The translations under genes and the position numbers were made by a program. From Omphalotus guepiniiformis (taxonomy: Eukaryota; Basidiomycota; Agaricomycetes; Agaricales; Omphalotaceae): DNA of 45,279 bases. Below, piece after piece: positions 10,590 through 21,208 of this stretch. Numbering within the stretch: position 1 is the stretch's first letter; every line of letters begins with the position of its first letter. The DNA is taken from assembly GCA_028554645.1 (NCBI GenBank), contig JAQOOI010000033.1, positions 1 to 45,279 of the forward strand, read 5' to 3'. Under the pieces are notes generated by a model, which was not told where the DNA came from, made no database searches, and saw nothing but the letters and a program-made list of their open reading frames with translations.

Positions 10590-11380
10590 GGTGGTTGTGG
10601 AAAAAAGAACAAGGTTTACTATGTTTGGCTTTTGTTGTCGTCATCGGGTTTGGCGGGCCGCATGCGGCACTGTCATACAGCCGTGCATAGTGTTTTCCAT
10701 TTGGCATTTCAAGACGCGCCCACGATAGGGCAAATTCGTCAGGCGTTTTACGATGCAAGTGTGATTTGCTTACCTCGCGATTGAACTAGCGTAAATTTTG
10801 CGATTTGCACCGTGTGCCCAGGCATCGTACGCCTGCAAAGTCGCCGGCATTACCGCCGCGCCCGGGTTTTCACCCGTGAAGTCACTGGCATTACGACCGT
10901 GGAAACCTATGGACAATTTTTCTTTGTATTGGACTTTCAATTTTTAGACATGGACATCTCGGACAAATACTCTTTTATTTGTACACTGGTTTCATATTTT
11001 CAGGTAGAGAGCGAGACAGAAGGTCTTACACCTCTTGCTCTCACTCGTCCGTCTGCAGGTATGTAGTATCAGTATCGTATACTTCTTGGACTCACTCGAA
11101 CGTGTGTAGTTGTGATACTAGCGCACATACATGTCGCGCTAGGTTATAATTCATGGTTGCCCTTCCGGGGCGATGCTGCGGGCTACACGAGTGCGAACAT
11201 ACGGAGTGATTGGAGTGATACAAGAGGATATTCTACAAAGATTACAGGCTGAGCGCTGAGGCCCGACAGTGCCGACTAGGCATTCGGCCGAAACGGATGA
11301 TTGGTAGACATGTTTGGCAATGATCTGCAGTGATGGGATATGAGAGAAACAAATGGAAAAAGGAATGAAAGAGTATGCAC
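10590..11380. other. No gene recognised
   Basis: An intergenic stretch between two like-oriented zinc-cluster-like genes. Short frames on both strands have no supporting motif. A short AACGAGAT-like AT-rich part and ordinary sequence are all I see. Confidence 0.45.
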
Positions 11381-11779
11381 TTATGGATGATCAAATGCGC
11401 TTTTCAACGCCTGCAGCTTCTGTATCAGATCGTCAAGCTGCTGAAGGATAACCCGGTTCCGCTCATAGTGATACAAAAGCAGGCTCTCAACCGAGGTCTC
11501 GTAGTTGTAATACTGAGTCTGGGTTGAGAACGTGCAGCTTTCAAGTTCACCACATTGGATACAGGTGCGGAAGAGTCTGTGTGTGACGTCCGTCGCACTG
11601 ATGGTTGGTGAACAGTCGAGGTTTCTTTCCTGGCACTGTTGGCAGCGGTCGCCCACTATATTGCCTCCAGGTCGGACGTGCAGTGACTCTAGTGCGACCT
11701 GTTGGTAGTCCGACTCAAACGCCGGTTGTTCCGACTGGCCAAGTGACAGCAGCAGTTCCCGGGTTTGTTGCGTGTTCAT
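11381..11779 (-). CDS. Small protein with a zinc-cluster-like double cysteine motif
   Basis: A single exon starting MNTQQTRELLLSLGQ gives 132 aa. It contains CQQCQERNLDC (C-x2-C-x6-C), a 16-residue linker, then CIQCGELESC (C-x2-C-x5-C). Ahead of the end is a helical, leucine-rich segment (VILQQLDDLIQKLQALKSAF) that fits a short coiled coil. The same cysteine-then-helix order occurs in the protein at 9639-10589, so the two are probably distant paralogues. It is divergent from the gene at 11917, with under 140 bp between starts, suggesting a shared promoter. The frame is open upstream to 11914, but that would overlap the neighbour's start; I therefore prefer the 11779 start. No DNA target can be inferred. 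Confidence 0.62.
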   Translation of the reverse strand: MNTQQTRELLLSLGQSEQPAFESDYQQVALESLHVRPGGNIVGDRCQQCQERNLDCSPTISATDVTHRLFRTCIQCGELESCTFSTQTQYYNYETSVESLLLYHYERNRVILQQLDDLIQKLQALKSAFDHP

Positions 11780-11916
11780 GGCGCAGAAGAGAGGGCTTGG
11801 GTTTGCATCTGTTTGTTTGGAGGCGGCAAACTCCGGAGAGGTTGCATCGGCAAATTCCGCAAATGGGGCAAGAAAAACGTTGGGGGCACTGAAAACCTTG
11901 GTTTTTGTTATCAATC

Positions 11917-12367
11917 ATGTCTGGACAGCAGATCTCTGGAGACTCTCCCATTTCTGGCGCAGAAAAGTCGAGCGATTGCGTCGAACATGAAGATTTCCCG
12001 CAACTACGTGAGGATTGGAAATCCCTGGATCTCACATTTCAGGACAGCGCTTCCCGGGATACTTCCTTGGATCAGGTTGAGCCTCTGCTGTGGTCATTCA
12101 TTCAACGTATGTGAGCGGTATTCTGTCGATCGTTGTCGACTAACAAGCAGGAAAAAAACAGTTAATAGGTTGTTTGAGTCTGGCCTTCCTGGCCCGACGT
12201 TCACCTTGAAACAAGTCATCGATCGGGTGGCAGTGTTGAATGAGGAAGAACGAGGCTTGATCAATGCAATGGAAAAGGCATTGACGGAGTTTAATGAGCG
12301 TACGAAGCTCTACAGGGATAATCTTAAAAAGTTGCGGGAGATTGCAGAGAGTTTTTGTGAATCTTGA
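11917..12367 (+). CDS. Hypothetical small coiled-coil protein
   Basis: Not recognised. Two exons (11917-12110 and 12151-12367) join across a 40-nt intron with a GTGAGC donor, a CTAAC branch site and a GCAG acceptor, and close to a 136-aa protein starting MSGQQISGDSPISG. The N-terminal half is polar and acidic; the C-terminal half is a long amphipathic helix with heptad spacing (VLNEEERGLINAMEKALTEF, then LKKLREIAESF). It is divergent from a zinc-cluster-like gene, and the pair may be co-expressed. There are no cysteine motifs or membrane segments. Confidence 0.55.
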
Positions 12368-12409
12368 CCACTTGTCCACATGTAATCTGCCGAATGTTTG
12401 CTGCCAATT

Positions 12410-13060
12410 ATTACTCCGTACCGCTTCGGTCCGTACTGCTCAATAGCTATCAGTGCCATTCAGAGCCGCGTAGTAGTAATTAGTAGCGCTGAATACTGAG
12501 CAGTACCACTCGTAGCTCTCACAAGTGCCGCTCAGTACGGTACAGCAAGGTCCGCTCCGTAGCGGTCCGTACTGCTCAATAGTTATCAGTACCATTCAGA
12601 GCCGCGTAGTAGTAATTAGGAGCGCTGAATACTATGAATTAGCAGCGCTGAGCAGTACCACTCGTAGCTCTCAAAAGTGCCGCTCAGTACGGTACAGCAA
12701 GGTCCGCTCCGTAGCGGTCCGTACTGCTCAGTAGCTATCAGTACCATTCAGAGCCGCGTAGTAGTAATTAGTAGCGCTGAATACTATGAATTAGCAGCGC
12801 TGAGCAGTAGCACTCGTAGCTCTCAAAAGTGCCGCTCAGTACGGTACAGCAAGGTCCGCTCCGTAGCGGTCCGTACTGCTCAATAGCTATCAGTACCATT
12901 CAGAGCCGCGTAGTAGTAATTAGTAGCGCTGAATACTATAAATTAGCAGCACTGAGCAGTAGCACTCGGTGCTGAGAGCTACCACCAAGTGCCGCTCAGT
13001 ACAGTACAGCAAGGTCCGCTCCGTAGCGGTCCGTACTGCTCAACACCCATCATGGTAAGA
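12410..13060. repeat. GTACCG satellite, main block
   Basis: At least four tandem units of about 140-160 bp, each with GGTCCGTACTGCTCA, CAGAGCCGCGTAGTAGTAAT and AAGTGCCGCTCAGTAC. GGTCCGTACTGCTCA recurs near 12428, 12567, 12716, 12868 and 13027. Short open frames in it are repeat products of the array, not genes. Confidence 0.88.
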
Positions 13061-13259
13061 GCTTGCTCCGGATGCATATAGATTGCATCTCGCAGTGAAC
13101 TCCGGTCCTGGCACTGCAACTGGAGATTGGTGCGAATCGGTCTTGTCTACCAAAAAAAAAAAAAAGTGTTCTCTTTATTTTTCTTTTGGGCACCGTAGCC
13201 CATCATGTATGTGTTGCAGGCGTGTTTGGACACCTTCGACTTGCATGTCTTGAATCCAT

Positions 13260-13960
13260 AAAAGGGTGTCCCAGGAATGCCCGGGGGCAGTGGGGACAAG
13301 GCACTGCCCCTTTTAACCCCAAGGTGTATTACCCCCCTAACCCCTAACCCCTAAATTCATAGTATGCACTATTAACCCATCTAAAGGACATTGTCTATGG
13401 GGTGGTTGGAAATGGGGCAGGTTCAAGGTGTAAATTCGGTGCCAAGCCCGCTCAGATGTGCACTTGCCAGATTCGAGATCTTGTACCTAGCAGAGCGAGG
13501 TGTAGTGCCCTTTCAGATATCAATCTGGCTGTCAAGCAAGCAGAGGCCAGTCAAACGTTCCGTCTGAAGAAGTATTTTGCCCAAGCGACCATCCTATCAG
13601 TATTTTGTGTGGAAACACAACGCAATACAGATTGAGTGGATCCTGTACATGAGCCGTTTGCTAGCAATCTCGGCAGACACAATGGTTGTTCACTAGGGTT
13701 CTCGACTTGCTTTGTGAGTTTTCGTTTTCGGGACCTCGACCTGGACTTCATTTTTGGGTGTGATCAAGGACATTTTGTGATGAATGGTGCAGCTGCTCCT
13801 TGTGGCGGAGCTAGATAGATACCATTCCGGACTGAACCTGCACTTTGGACCTTGACCTCGACCTCGATTTCCTTTCTTGGACCTCGACCTCGACCTCGAT
13901 TTCCTTTTTAGGCCTCGACCTCGACCTCGATTTCCTTTTCGGGTGTGGCCGAGGACACTA
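13260..13960. repeat. Repeat block with interstitial telomere repeats and a GACCTC minisatellite
   Basis: 13331-13354 holds three CCCCTAA units inside the chromosome. 13850-13941 is a minisatellite of three roughly 31-33-bp units built on CCTCGACCTCGA plus TTTCCTTT, with a related unit near 13727. The pattern GTCCCAGGA..., telomere repeat, CTCGACCT, TTTTGTGATGAAT is repeated at 19080-19425, so the whole block has been duplicated. The charged peptides read here are by-products of the repeat. Confidence 0.8.
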
Positions 13961-13977
13961 TGTGGATAGATACCATT

Positions 13978-14640
13978 GCGGACAGTACCACTCAATAGCA
14001 TTCAGACTGCCAAGTACCGCTTGGAAATGATCAGTAATGCTCAGTTACGGCTAGCACTGGGTACCGTTTACTGCGGGATAGCCAGGTATCGCTCCGTACC
14101 GGTCCGTGCTTCTCAGTACCGCTCAATAGACAATGGGGTACCACACAATTGTAATCGGTAGCTCAGCAGTCTCGGTACGGACAGCTACCGCTTACTACCG
14201 CTCAGTACTAATCAGTAGCGCTCAATACATGAATTTGCGGTGGGGCTGGTCCCTTCTAGATAATGGGTGATTGCTGTGTGGTGGTCGAGCATTGAGCACG
14301 AGCACTTCATAGTCTACACACGAAACCCCAGAATATTCAGAGGCATATTACTTCCATTGCACAGTGAACAGGGATGATCTTTATCTTTTCCGCTTCCTCA
14401 GGCTGGAACGGGGCTGGAAGTCACCTTCTTTTAGTAAGACCGTAATACAGGACCGGCACTCTTCACACGGACCCGTCACCCTCAATAAGCGCTCAATACT
14501 AATCAGTAGCGCTAATCAGTAGCGCTCAGCAGTCTCGGTACGTACAGCTACCGTTGACTACCGCTCAGTGCCGGTTCGTACAGGGCCGTACAGATCAGTG
14601 GCATTCAGCGGCACTCAAAAAGAACCACGATTAACTTGCA
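13978..14640. repeat. GTACCG satellite, scattered pieces
   Basis: Pieces at about 13978-14235 and 14480-14640 carry CAGTACCGCTCAATAG, CGCTCCGTACCGGTCCGT and TAATCAGTAGCGCTC in variable order. They belong to the same family as the main block. The intervening 14236-14479 shows no gene. Confidence 0.75.
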
Positions 14641-14745
14641 TTAGGAGCCAGGTCCCCCACTGCACGATGGGTATTCACAGTACAGTGCCCATACCAATGT
14701 ATACCTAGAGATCCCAGAGTCAGTGACTAAGAGTGCCATGGAGTT

Positions 14746-15027
14746 GTGAATCTCGATACCACTTTAAAGTTTTGGACAGACCCTTCCTGTTGGAATCTGT
14801 ACCTTGGCTTAGATTGGAGAGAAACAGTATCTAGTTTTGATGTCTTTATTGATGCTGAGGAGACTCGGAAAGGGATTAATCCTGATATCTTGTTAGCTGG
14901 AGTAGAACCACCTGGAGGCATTCATGGCTGCATAAATTGGAACATAGACACCTTTACTCTATACACCTACTTTGATACTTACTCTGTAGAAAGTGTACGA
15001 GTTCAAAAAAGTTTACACTGGCACTGA
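14746..15027 (+). CDS. Unidentified ORF, doubtful
   Basis: A 93-codon frame (MNLDTTLKFWTDPSCW..., NPDILLAGVEPPGGIHG) with ordinary amino-acid composition, unlike the satellite around it. I recognise no family, see no convincing introns, and the frame is open upstream of its ATG. It may be an exon remnant of a gene broken by the repeats on both sides. Confidence 0.25.
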   Translation: MNLDTTLKFWTDPSCWNLYLGLDWRETVSSFDVFIDAEETRKGINPDILLAGVEPPGGIHGCINWNIDTFTLYTYFDTYSVESVRVQKSLHWH

Positions 15028-15269
15028 GGCTACCATATATCATGATATCAGGTAACTTGGCGTGTTTTTTACCCAGTAATATCTTTGAATGTTATACATA
15101 TATGGAGGTACACTATGTCTGATTGTAATCTGAGGGGTAAAAGTGCGTAAAAGTGAAGAAAGCGATTTTGAATACGAAACCCCAGGCCCACGTACATATG
15201 TATCGTAAGACCGGTCCAGACCGAGCTGCAGCGCTTCACACGGTGGCTGTGCAACAGATTTTGGGTATA

Positions 15270-15440
15270 CTAATCAGTAGCGCTAATCGGTAGCGCTCAG
15301 TACTAATATTCAATGCTAGCGCTCAGCAGTCCAGCTACCGTTGACTTACCGCCCAGTGCCGGTCCGTACAGGTCCGTACTGGTCAGTGGCACTCGGTGGG
15401 GCTCAAAAATAATCAGTATAGCGCTCAGCGGCAACTTGTG
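15270..15440. repeat. GTACCG satellite, small block
   Basis: Carries AATCAGTAGCGCTAATC, CCAGTGCCGGTCCGTAC and TCAGTGGCACTCGG-like strings, matching the pieces at 14480-14640. Confidence 0.72.
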
Positions 15441-16499
15441 TCTTCAGAGGAAAACACCCGTGGTCTCATGCCTTTGCTGACATTAATTGAGTAGTGAAAT
15501 GGACTGGTGAATGACAAAGTATCTCATTGGCGTGGTTTCTTGTTACTCTTGTTACAATTGCTGATACATTTCAAGTTTGGTGTACGATAGCATCTCCTGT
15601 GCGTCGGGTCCTTACCAAGTTGGGAAAATGGTGATCAGTGACAGGTGTAGTCTTGTGCATTTCAACCTCCTCCTTATGTGTTTTCTGATACAACTGAAAT
15701 ACTATATTGTGTGTACTCCAGCATCCGTACTCTTTGTTGCATTCACTGCCCCAGATCTTTTCTTTCTCAAGAAAAACAGATGAACAGATAGTTGGTACGA
15801 TATTGAAGGGGTTTCTTGCCATAAAGAGATTTGTTTTTCCTTGCAAAAATAATCAAGTTTTATATTGAAAAATAGTATTCTTTCTTTATATATAGGGGTT
15901 GGTGTTTTTTCCAGGTAACAAAATGGGTAATGATTGTCGACCGAGTGCCCATTAGTAAAACCGTGGTTTTGTCTTTCTTCCATAGAAAAGTAGTTCTTCG
16001 TCTTTGCATATAAGAAAGAATGTTGTTTATATCTACTTTATCACATAATAATATTCTGTTGCAATATCCATTATAAGGAGATTTCTTTTGATGGATATTT
16101 TTTTACAAAGGAAACAAAAAAGAGGTGGGGCAGTGATTCTCTTGGACATGTAAAGTACTTTTCTATTTCACTATGTCGGATCCTATTAACCATCAATATT
16201 TTATCCCACTACAAGTCTATGCATACTTTAAACCCTTGTAGATTCTCATACCTCAGGAAACTCACTCTGCACATCCTAGTCTGTAAGACCCAATATCTAT
16301 ACCCTAGGCGCTCCAGTCTCTCAGATCCTATGTTGGCCCCTACAAATCCCGTTTTGACAGATTGGTTCCCACCTTGCAAATAAACCCGAGGTGGGGCGTG
16401 GGAAGGAAAACACTCTTGTTCTCAAACCACCAAGTGCATACAGGTAAGACTGGTATCCTTTGCAGACACACACTAATCACTTCAACCGTGAAGTCACAA
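15441..16499. other. AT-rich stretch, no gene recognised
   Basis: Mostly low-complexity AT-rich sequence between 15800 and 16250. The last 150 bases probably form the promoter and leader of the HNH gene. Confidence 0.5.
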
Positions 16500-17946
16500 A
16501 TGCCTCGTCGTAATGCTATTGCCCTTGAGACCCCTTCTGTTCAGATTGAGGCTACCTCAGAGTCAAGGCCTACAGGTACAGGTTTTGATGTGGAGGGTAA
16601 TGAACAGGACCGGACTGGAGCGGAGAACTTTAGTATAGACAGTACGCCCGAGAGTACGGCGGGTAGTACTAGTAGACAGTATTTGTTGAAGTGGCTGAAG
16701 AACATTGATCAGTACCAGTGCACGGTTTGTAGAATACCGGCACAGGAGAATTCAAGCTTCGAGGTGGCTCACATTTTGCTGCCAAGGTCAGCACCGACTC
16801 GAGTGGTAAGTTGAGTGTCAACTTGCACTCTTGGTGGCTCAGGTACTGAAACTTGCTAGGTGGATGTGGTGGGACATGTTTTGGGGGCACCAACAATCAC
16901 AATCCATTCGCGTTTGTTTCTCATGTTGTGTTAGTTCATTTTCCATGCCCCCTGTGTGATCTCTCTGACTGCTTTTACATAGTGCGAGTGGATATCCACC
17001 GGCTCCTGGACCACGGGAAAATAATTTTTTTGCCACCTGCCAAGCTAATTAGAATGTGCAGTGAGTACCTTCGGATACACAGCAAGGCGGGATCGTGGAC
17101 GATTTTGAGAAAAGGAAAGTTGGGCGAGGACTTCTTGGACCTGGTTTGTGTGTGTGTTGTTTGTGAAATATGAGAGGCCAATGACATTTTTTGTAGGCTG
17201 AGTCAAGGCAGTTTCCGTATAAGCTGTTGCAGTCGCCCCATGCGAAAGATTTCAGCTATGACCTGACCTACCGACTTGAGGACAAGACTGTTACTGTCTT
17301 CCAAGAACCGTTTCTTCAATTTCCGCCCGTTTGGTCCCACGTCACCCCGTTCGCGGTTCTTCTGAACACAATGTGGTCTCTGGAAGGATATACTCAGTCC
17401 ATGGATGAAACAATATTTCATCGACGAACGGCACCGGAATTGAATCGCCTGGCGAACTTGATGACAAGGGCATTGTTGGGGAAGAAGGTGGAAGACATTC
17501 TTGTCGATGCGGAGGTGCCGGAGGACATTAGAGATTGGGCGCAGGCGTTTAGAGAGTTTGTTGATTTGTATAGCGGTGCGGAGGAAAGGGTACTCTCAGA
17601 ACTGGCAAAGGGGGCGAGAAGCACCAGGAGCGGAGGCAGCCGTGGTTCGAAGGATCCTTCAGGCAGTGGGGCAGAGCCCGATGGGGGTGCTTCTGACTAC
17701 GAATCTGGAGGTCCAGGTGCTGGAGGTCGAGGTACTGGAGGTCGAGGTGCTGGAGGGGATCAGGGACCGGGAACCCCAACGCCGTCTAGTCGAAAAGGGA
17801 AGAACATCACCAAGTATGTGAAACGTGTGCTCTTACCAACACCCGCCACACAGGTCAAGTTGACCTACTGGCTCCGACATGTCAAGGGTCGTTCTCACCG
17901 TTGGAGCACACATGGACATGGACACGAAGCGAGTTTCTCAATGTGA
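16500..17946 (+). CDS. HNH-nuclease-domain protein
   Basis: Four exons by eye: 16500-16805, 16860-16911, 16983-17143 and 17197 onward. The exon 1/2 donor is GTAAGT; the next two are GTTTGT. The joined core reads CTVC, FEVAHILLP, then LRVDIHRLLDHG. That order matches the fungal HNH domain, where a first His precedes a conserved R-x-D-x-H-R-x-x-D helix. Phases close only with these joins, which supports them. The C-terminal part is Gly-rich and disordered (GGRGTGGRGAGG, about 17700-17770). If read through, the protein is about 422 aa; a possible intron at 17814-17853 would end it earlier. HNH domains cut or bind nucleic acid, and mushroom genomes carry many such proteins with unknown roles. An intact cleavage site cannot be confirmed by eye. 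Confidence 0.7.
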
Positions 17947-17994
17947 TCCGTATCAGTTGCCCTATCTTTCCCTACTCCATGTCTTCCTACTTTG

Positions 17995-18550
17995 ATGCTA
18001 CACTGTGGTGATTTTCAATCTGCAACGTACACCGATATGTAACTTGCCATTTTTCTCCTCCTCTGTCTTCTTCTGTACTTTGTTAAATTTTTCCAAGCTA
18101 TATTGAATGCATTGAGACTAGATAGCAAACAAAAACAAGTGAATGTGTTGAGGGAAATGAATGAGATACATATTACTGCTCAGGAAGTATGACTTATGTG
18201 TGACACTCTCTAGTATAGGGAATTATCTTGAGAGGATTGCTGAGACTATTACGTAGACGTCTGAGAGTATATAGAACCAGTCCACTTTCCGGTTCTCAAG
18301 GTGGCACAAAAGGTTAAAGGTGGTATACATGCAAATTGATCGAAAAGTCGATGCTATCTGACACGGGTGCAATTTCCTGTTTCTGCTCGGACACTGCCCG
18401 ACACCACCCCATCCTCAAAATAAAATTCCATAAATTCAGGTTAAGGGTTTTGAATACAATAGATAAAGTCTATGTACTTGCTCAAGGAATTAGTCTCGGG
18501 TGGAAGACAGCAAAAATCAATTGTCGGATCTCAGATGACCATAGTACTAA
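17995..18550. repeat. Dispersed subtelomeric repeat, copy C
   Basis: Aligns by eye with 4420-5010 over most of its length (ATTACTGCTCAGGAAG, CCGGTTCTCAAGGTGGCAC, CACTGCCCGACACCACCCC), with scattered substitutions and small indels. 18551-18784 shows no gene. Confidence 0.75.
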
Positions 18551-18784
18551 CACTTGCAAATTAGGACATTTTGCTCTCCGTTTAATTCTACATGACAACT
18601 TCATCATTGATTTCGCCATTCAAGTGAGATGTGTTGCTCGAGTTGCGGAGCCTGACGTTCCCCATCATCGCAAGACACACTAGATATAGTAGCATGTTTA
18701 CCCCTTCCAAACATTCACATGAAGCGACTAGTCATGTGGACCTTGTGTGTCTTGTGTGCTACACACACTTGGTGGTTAATAGCA

Positions 18785-19090
18785 ATCAAACCGCCAGGTA
18801 CCGCTCGGTAATGCTCAGGACCGACAGCTGCCGCATAGTAACGCCGAGTACCGCTCCGTACCGGTCCCTACTAGCTGGTAGTAGTGCTCAGTACCGCTCA
18901 ATAATAACCAGTACCACTGAGTAGGGTAGCACTCAAGCAGGAGCACTCTGTACCGATGTCTTCCACATAGTGGCGCCAGGTACCGCTCCGTACCGGTCTG
19001 TACTCCGGTTGGTACCGCTCCGTACCGCTCCGTACCGTCCAGCAGCACTCAGTTGCACTGAATAAGGATCAGTAGCGCTCGAGTTGTGCT
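18785..19090. repeat. GTACCG satellite, distal block
   Basis: Dense in CGCTCCGTACCGGTC and AGTACCGCTCAATAAT. It is the fifth block of the family and borders the second telomere-repeat block. Confidence 0.8.
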
Positions 19091-19425
19091 CGTTACTTCA
19101 ACAACCTCAACTTGAATCATGACAAAGGGGTCCCAGGATTTCCGGGGGGGGGAGGACCTGGTATTACCCTTGCTACCCTAACCCCTACACACGTTACCCC
19201 GTAACCCCTAACCCCTGGGGTCGGCCGTTTCTAGGCCTCGCACACAGAACCCCTGTAACCCCTAACCCCTGGGGTTGTCAACTTCTTTTCTAGGCCTCGA
19301 CCTCCACCTCGGCTTCCTTTTCGACTTTGGTCGACGACACTTTGTGATGAATAGCGCAGTTGCTCCGTGTATGTGGCAGAGCTGGCTGCATATCATTCCA
19401 GACTGAACCTGCTCTCGCATTGCAT
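19080..19425. repeat. Second repeat block with interstitial telomere repeats
   Basis: CCTAACCCCT units occur at about 19175-19187, 19201-19220 and 19253-19274, each near a run of GGGG. Then come TAGGCCTCGACCTCCACCTC and TTTGTGATGAAT, in the same order as at 13260-13960. This is a shortened duplicate of that block. Confidence 0.78.
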
Positions 19426-19429
19426 TTTG

Positions 19430-19984
19430 TACAGATGAAGAAAAAGTTGCTCAGCTCTCTTTAGTGGGAGGGTGTTAACCCTCTCCTCTCCACTACTGAT
19501 CAGAATCCATACCGTCATCCATTACTTTGAAAAGTAGGAAATTTCAGGTATAGATAATCCAGGCATCTCAGGGATCATGAACCTACCTCTGGTGATCAGC
19601 ACCGTTTGGGGCATCTCTCTCCAGATGAACATTTCAAATAGCACAAAAGATCCTTTTGGCTGGTGATGAAAGAATCATGATTACAAGGGATCTGTGTATT
19701 CTCATGGTGTTTAGTAGTTCAAAGGTGTCGCCTTAATGCTTGAATAGGTCACTGGATGGTGTAAGAGGCTTTATTGCGGAATATTTCTGCAAATGTTCAG
19801 CGTGAGACTCTACCTTGTGTGGTATATATAGAATTTGAAGGGTGCCAGGATTGATACCTACAAAAGAATCCTCGACTTGGGTGGAATGACATAAGGAGGT
19901 GGGAGTATCACACATGTTTACTGTAGATATTGTGATGCTTGCTCCAACCAGCTAGTTTCAACAGCAATTGTTTGGCCTCTTGGA
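19430..19984. other. No gene recognised
   Basis: Ordinary-composition sequence with only short open frames and no repeat relation that I could find. Confidence 0.45.
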
Positions 19985-20285
19985 GGCGGTGCGGACCGGA
20001 GCGGACCTACAGCCAGCATTCTCAACACTTGGATTCTAAGATCACGCTCCTCTAATTGTTCACATTTGAATGATAGAAAAACAAATGAAAATACGTGTTC
20101 TTCTCAATACATCGTTCAATATGCGGGTTGAACGCTCACAATCTAACATTTGGAGACATTTCAAGCGCTACGGGAATGGTAGGCCCATCATCGCAGGGTA
20201 AGTGCAACATACTGCATTCATCCCCTCACCGTTAAAAACTAATTTTTCATTTAGTCGGGAGTAAAATTCTAGCCAAACGAATTAA

Positions 20286-20369
20286 TGGTCACTGCGGGAG
20301 TCGAACCCTGCCACGACGTGGTAGCTGCCACGTTTGCATGACACGCGCGCCGATTGCACTACAGTGCCA
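20286..20369 (-). ncRNA. tRNA-like element 1 with Pol III boxes
   Basis: Reading the minus strand: TAGTGCAATCGG matches the A box (TRGYNNARNNG) and GGGTTCGACTCCC matches the B box (GGTTCGANTCC), with spacing like a tRNA gene. The 5' CACTG and 3' CAGTG can pair as an outer stem, and the 3' end reads ACCA. The T-stem is imperfect, so a working tRNA is doubtful; it looks like a tRNA-derived repeat head. Confidence 0.5.
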
Positions 20370-21121
20370 TGGTTACTCCTTTCATTTACAGTTATGGAAG
20401 GGGCTTGTGGCTCAAACATCCGAATGACAACACATTGATGCAGTCGAATGGCCGTGGGCTTTCATATGATGTTTACAATCAATACAGTTCGGTGTTCTCA
20501 TGGACAAGGGCTTGAAGGCGCTTCAGTTAATGACAGGTCGTTATATACTGGCGTGTGCGGCTGGAGCGTCTGCACATTGCAGGGCTATGTATCTAAGGTA
20601 ACACACGGCCACCATGCGGGAAGCGCGTTACCCCAGACGGAGTGGCCAGCAGCAGAATTGATGTCTGTGTCACAGGCCGCCGGACCTGCTGCGGGCCGGG
20701 AGTGCAATGGCAGGGTTGGCTGGAGCAGCAGCACAACCATCTACCCTATGCGTTGTATTTGAATTATACCTAACCTCCTAGCCCCAGAGTGGCCAGCGGC
20801 AGAATTGATGTCTGTGTCACAGGCCGCCGGACCTGCTGCGGGCCGGGAGCGCAGTGGCAGGGTTGTCAGTACAAACCACTGCTCTATGTGTCATATTTGA
20901 ATGAAGCTCTGCTCATAACTATTCACATTTGACAAGGGAAAATAGGTGTGTTTCTCTGTATATTTATTGTTCAATATGCGGGTTGAGCGCTCAAAACAAA
21001 ATATTTTTTGAACACGTTTTGAGCAACCCCTAATCTGCACTTGACCTCATTGTGGTGTGATTTCATGCAGCGTTAGAACCTAATTTCGGTCTGGAGTAAA
21101 AGATTTAGCCGAAACCATTAT

Positions 21122-21208
21122 TGGTCACTGCGGGAATCGAACCCGGGCACTCAACAAACGGCGCCTGTCGTTTGTTGCATGCAGGTGCCCACTGCACTAC
21201 AGTGCCAT
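21122..21208 (-). ncRNA. tRNA-like element 2 with Pol III boxes
   Basis: Minus strand: TAGTGCAGTGGG (A box) and GGGTTCGATTCCC (B box). The D-stem-like GTGC/GCAC pairs fully. The middle holds a strong hairpin with 9-bp arms, CAACAAACG and CGTTTGTTG, in place of a normal anticodon arm. The ends are the same as in element 1. Confidence 0.5.

Noticed and set aside
12525..12886. Repeated 69-aa frames in the GTACCG satellite
   Set aside because: They follow the tandem units exactly and have biased composition; by-products of the array.
13693..14001. Arg/Ser-rich frame (KRKSRSRSRSKK-like) on the minus strand
   Set aside because: Produced by the GACCTC minisatellite; no start context or conservation.
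20286..20369. Functional tRNA-Ala (TGC)
   Set aside because: The loop reads CATGCAA with A in place of the conserved T before the anticodon, and the T-stem is broken.
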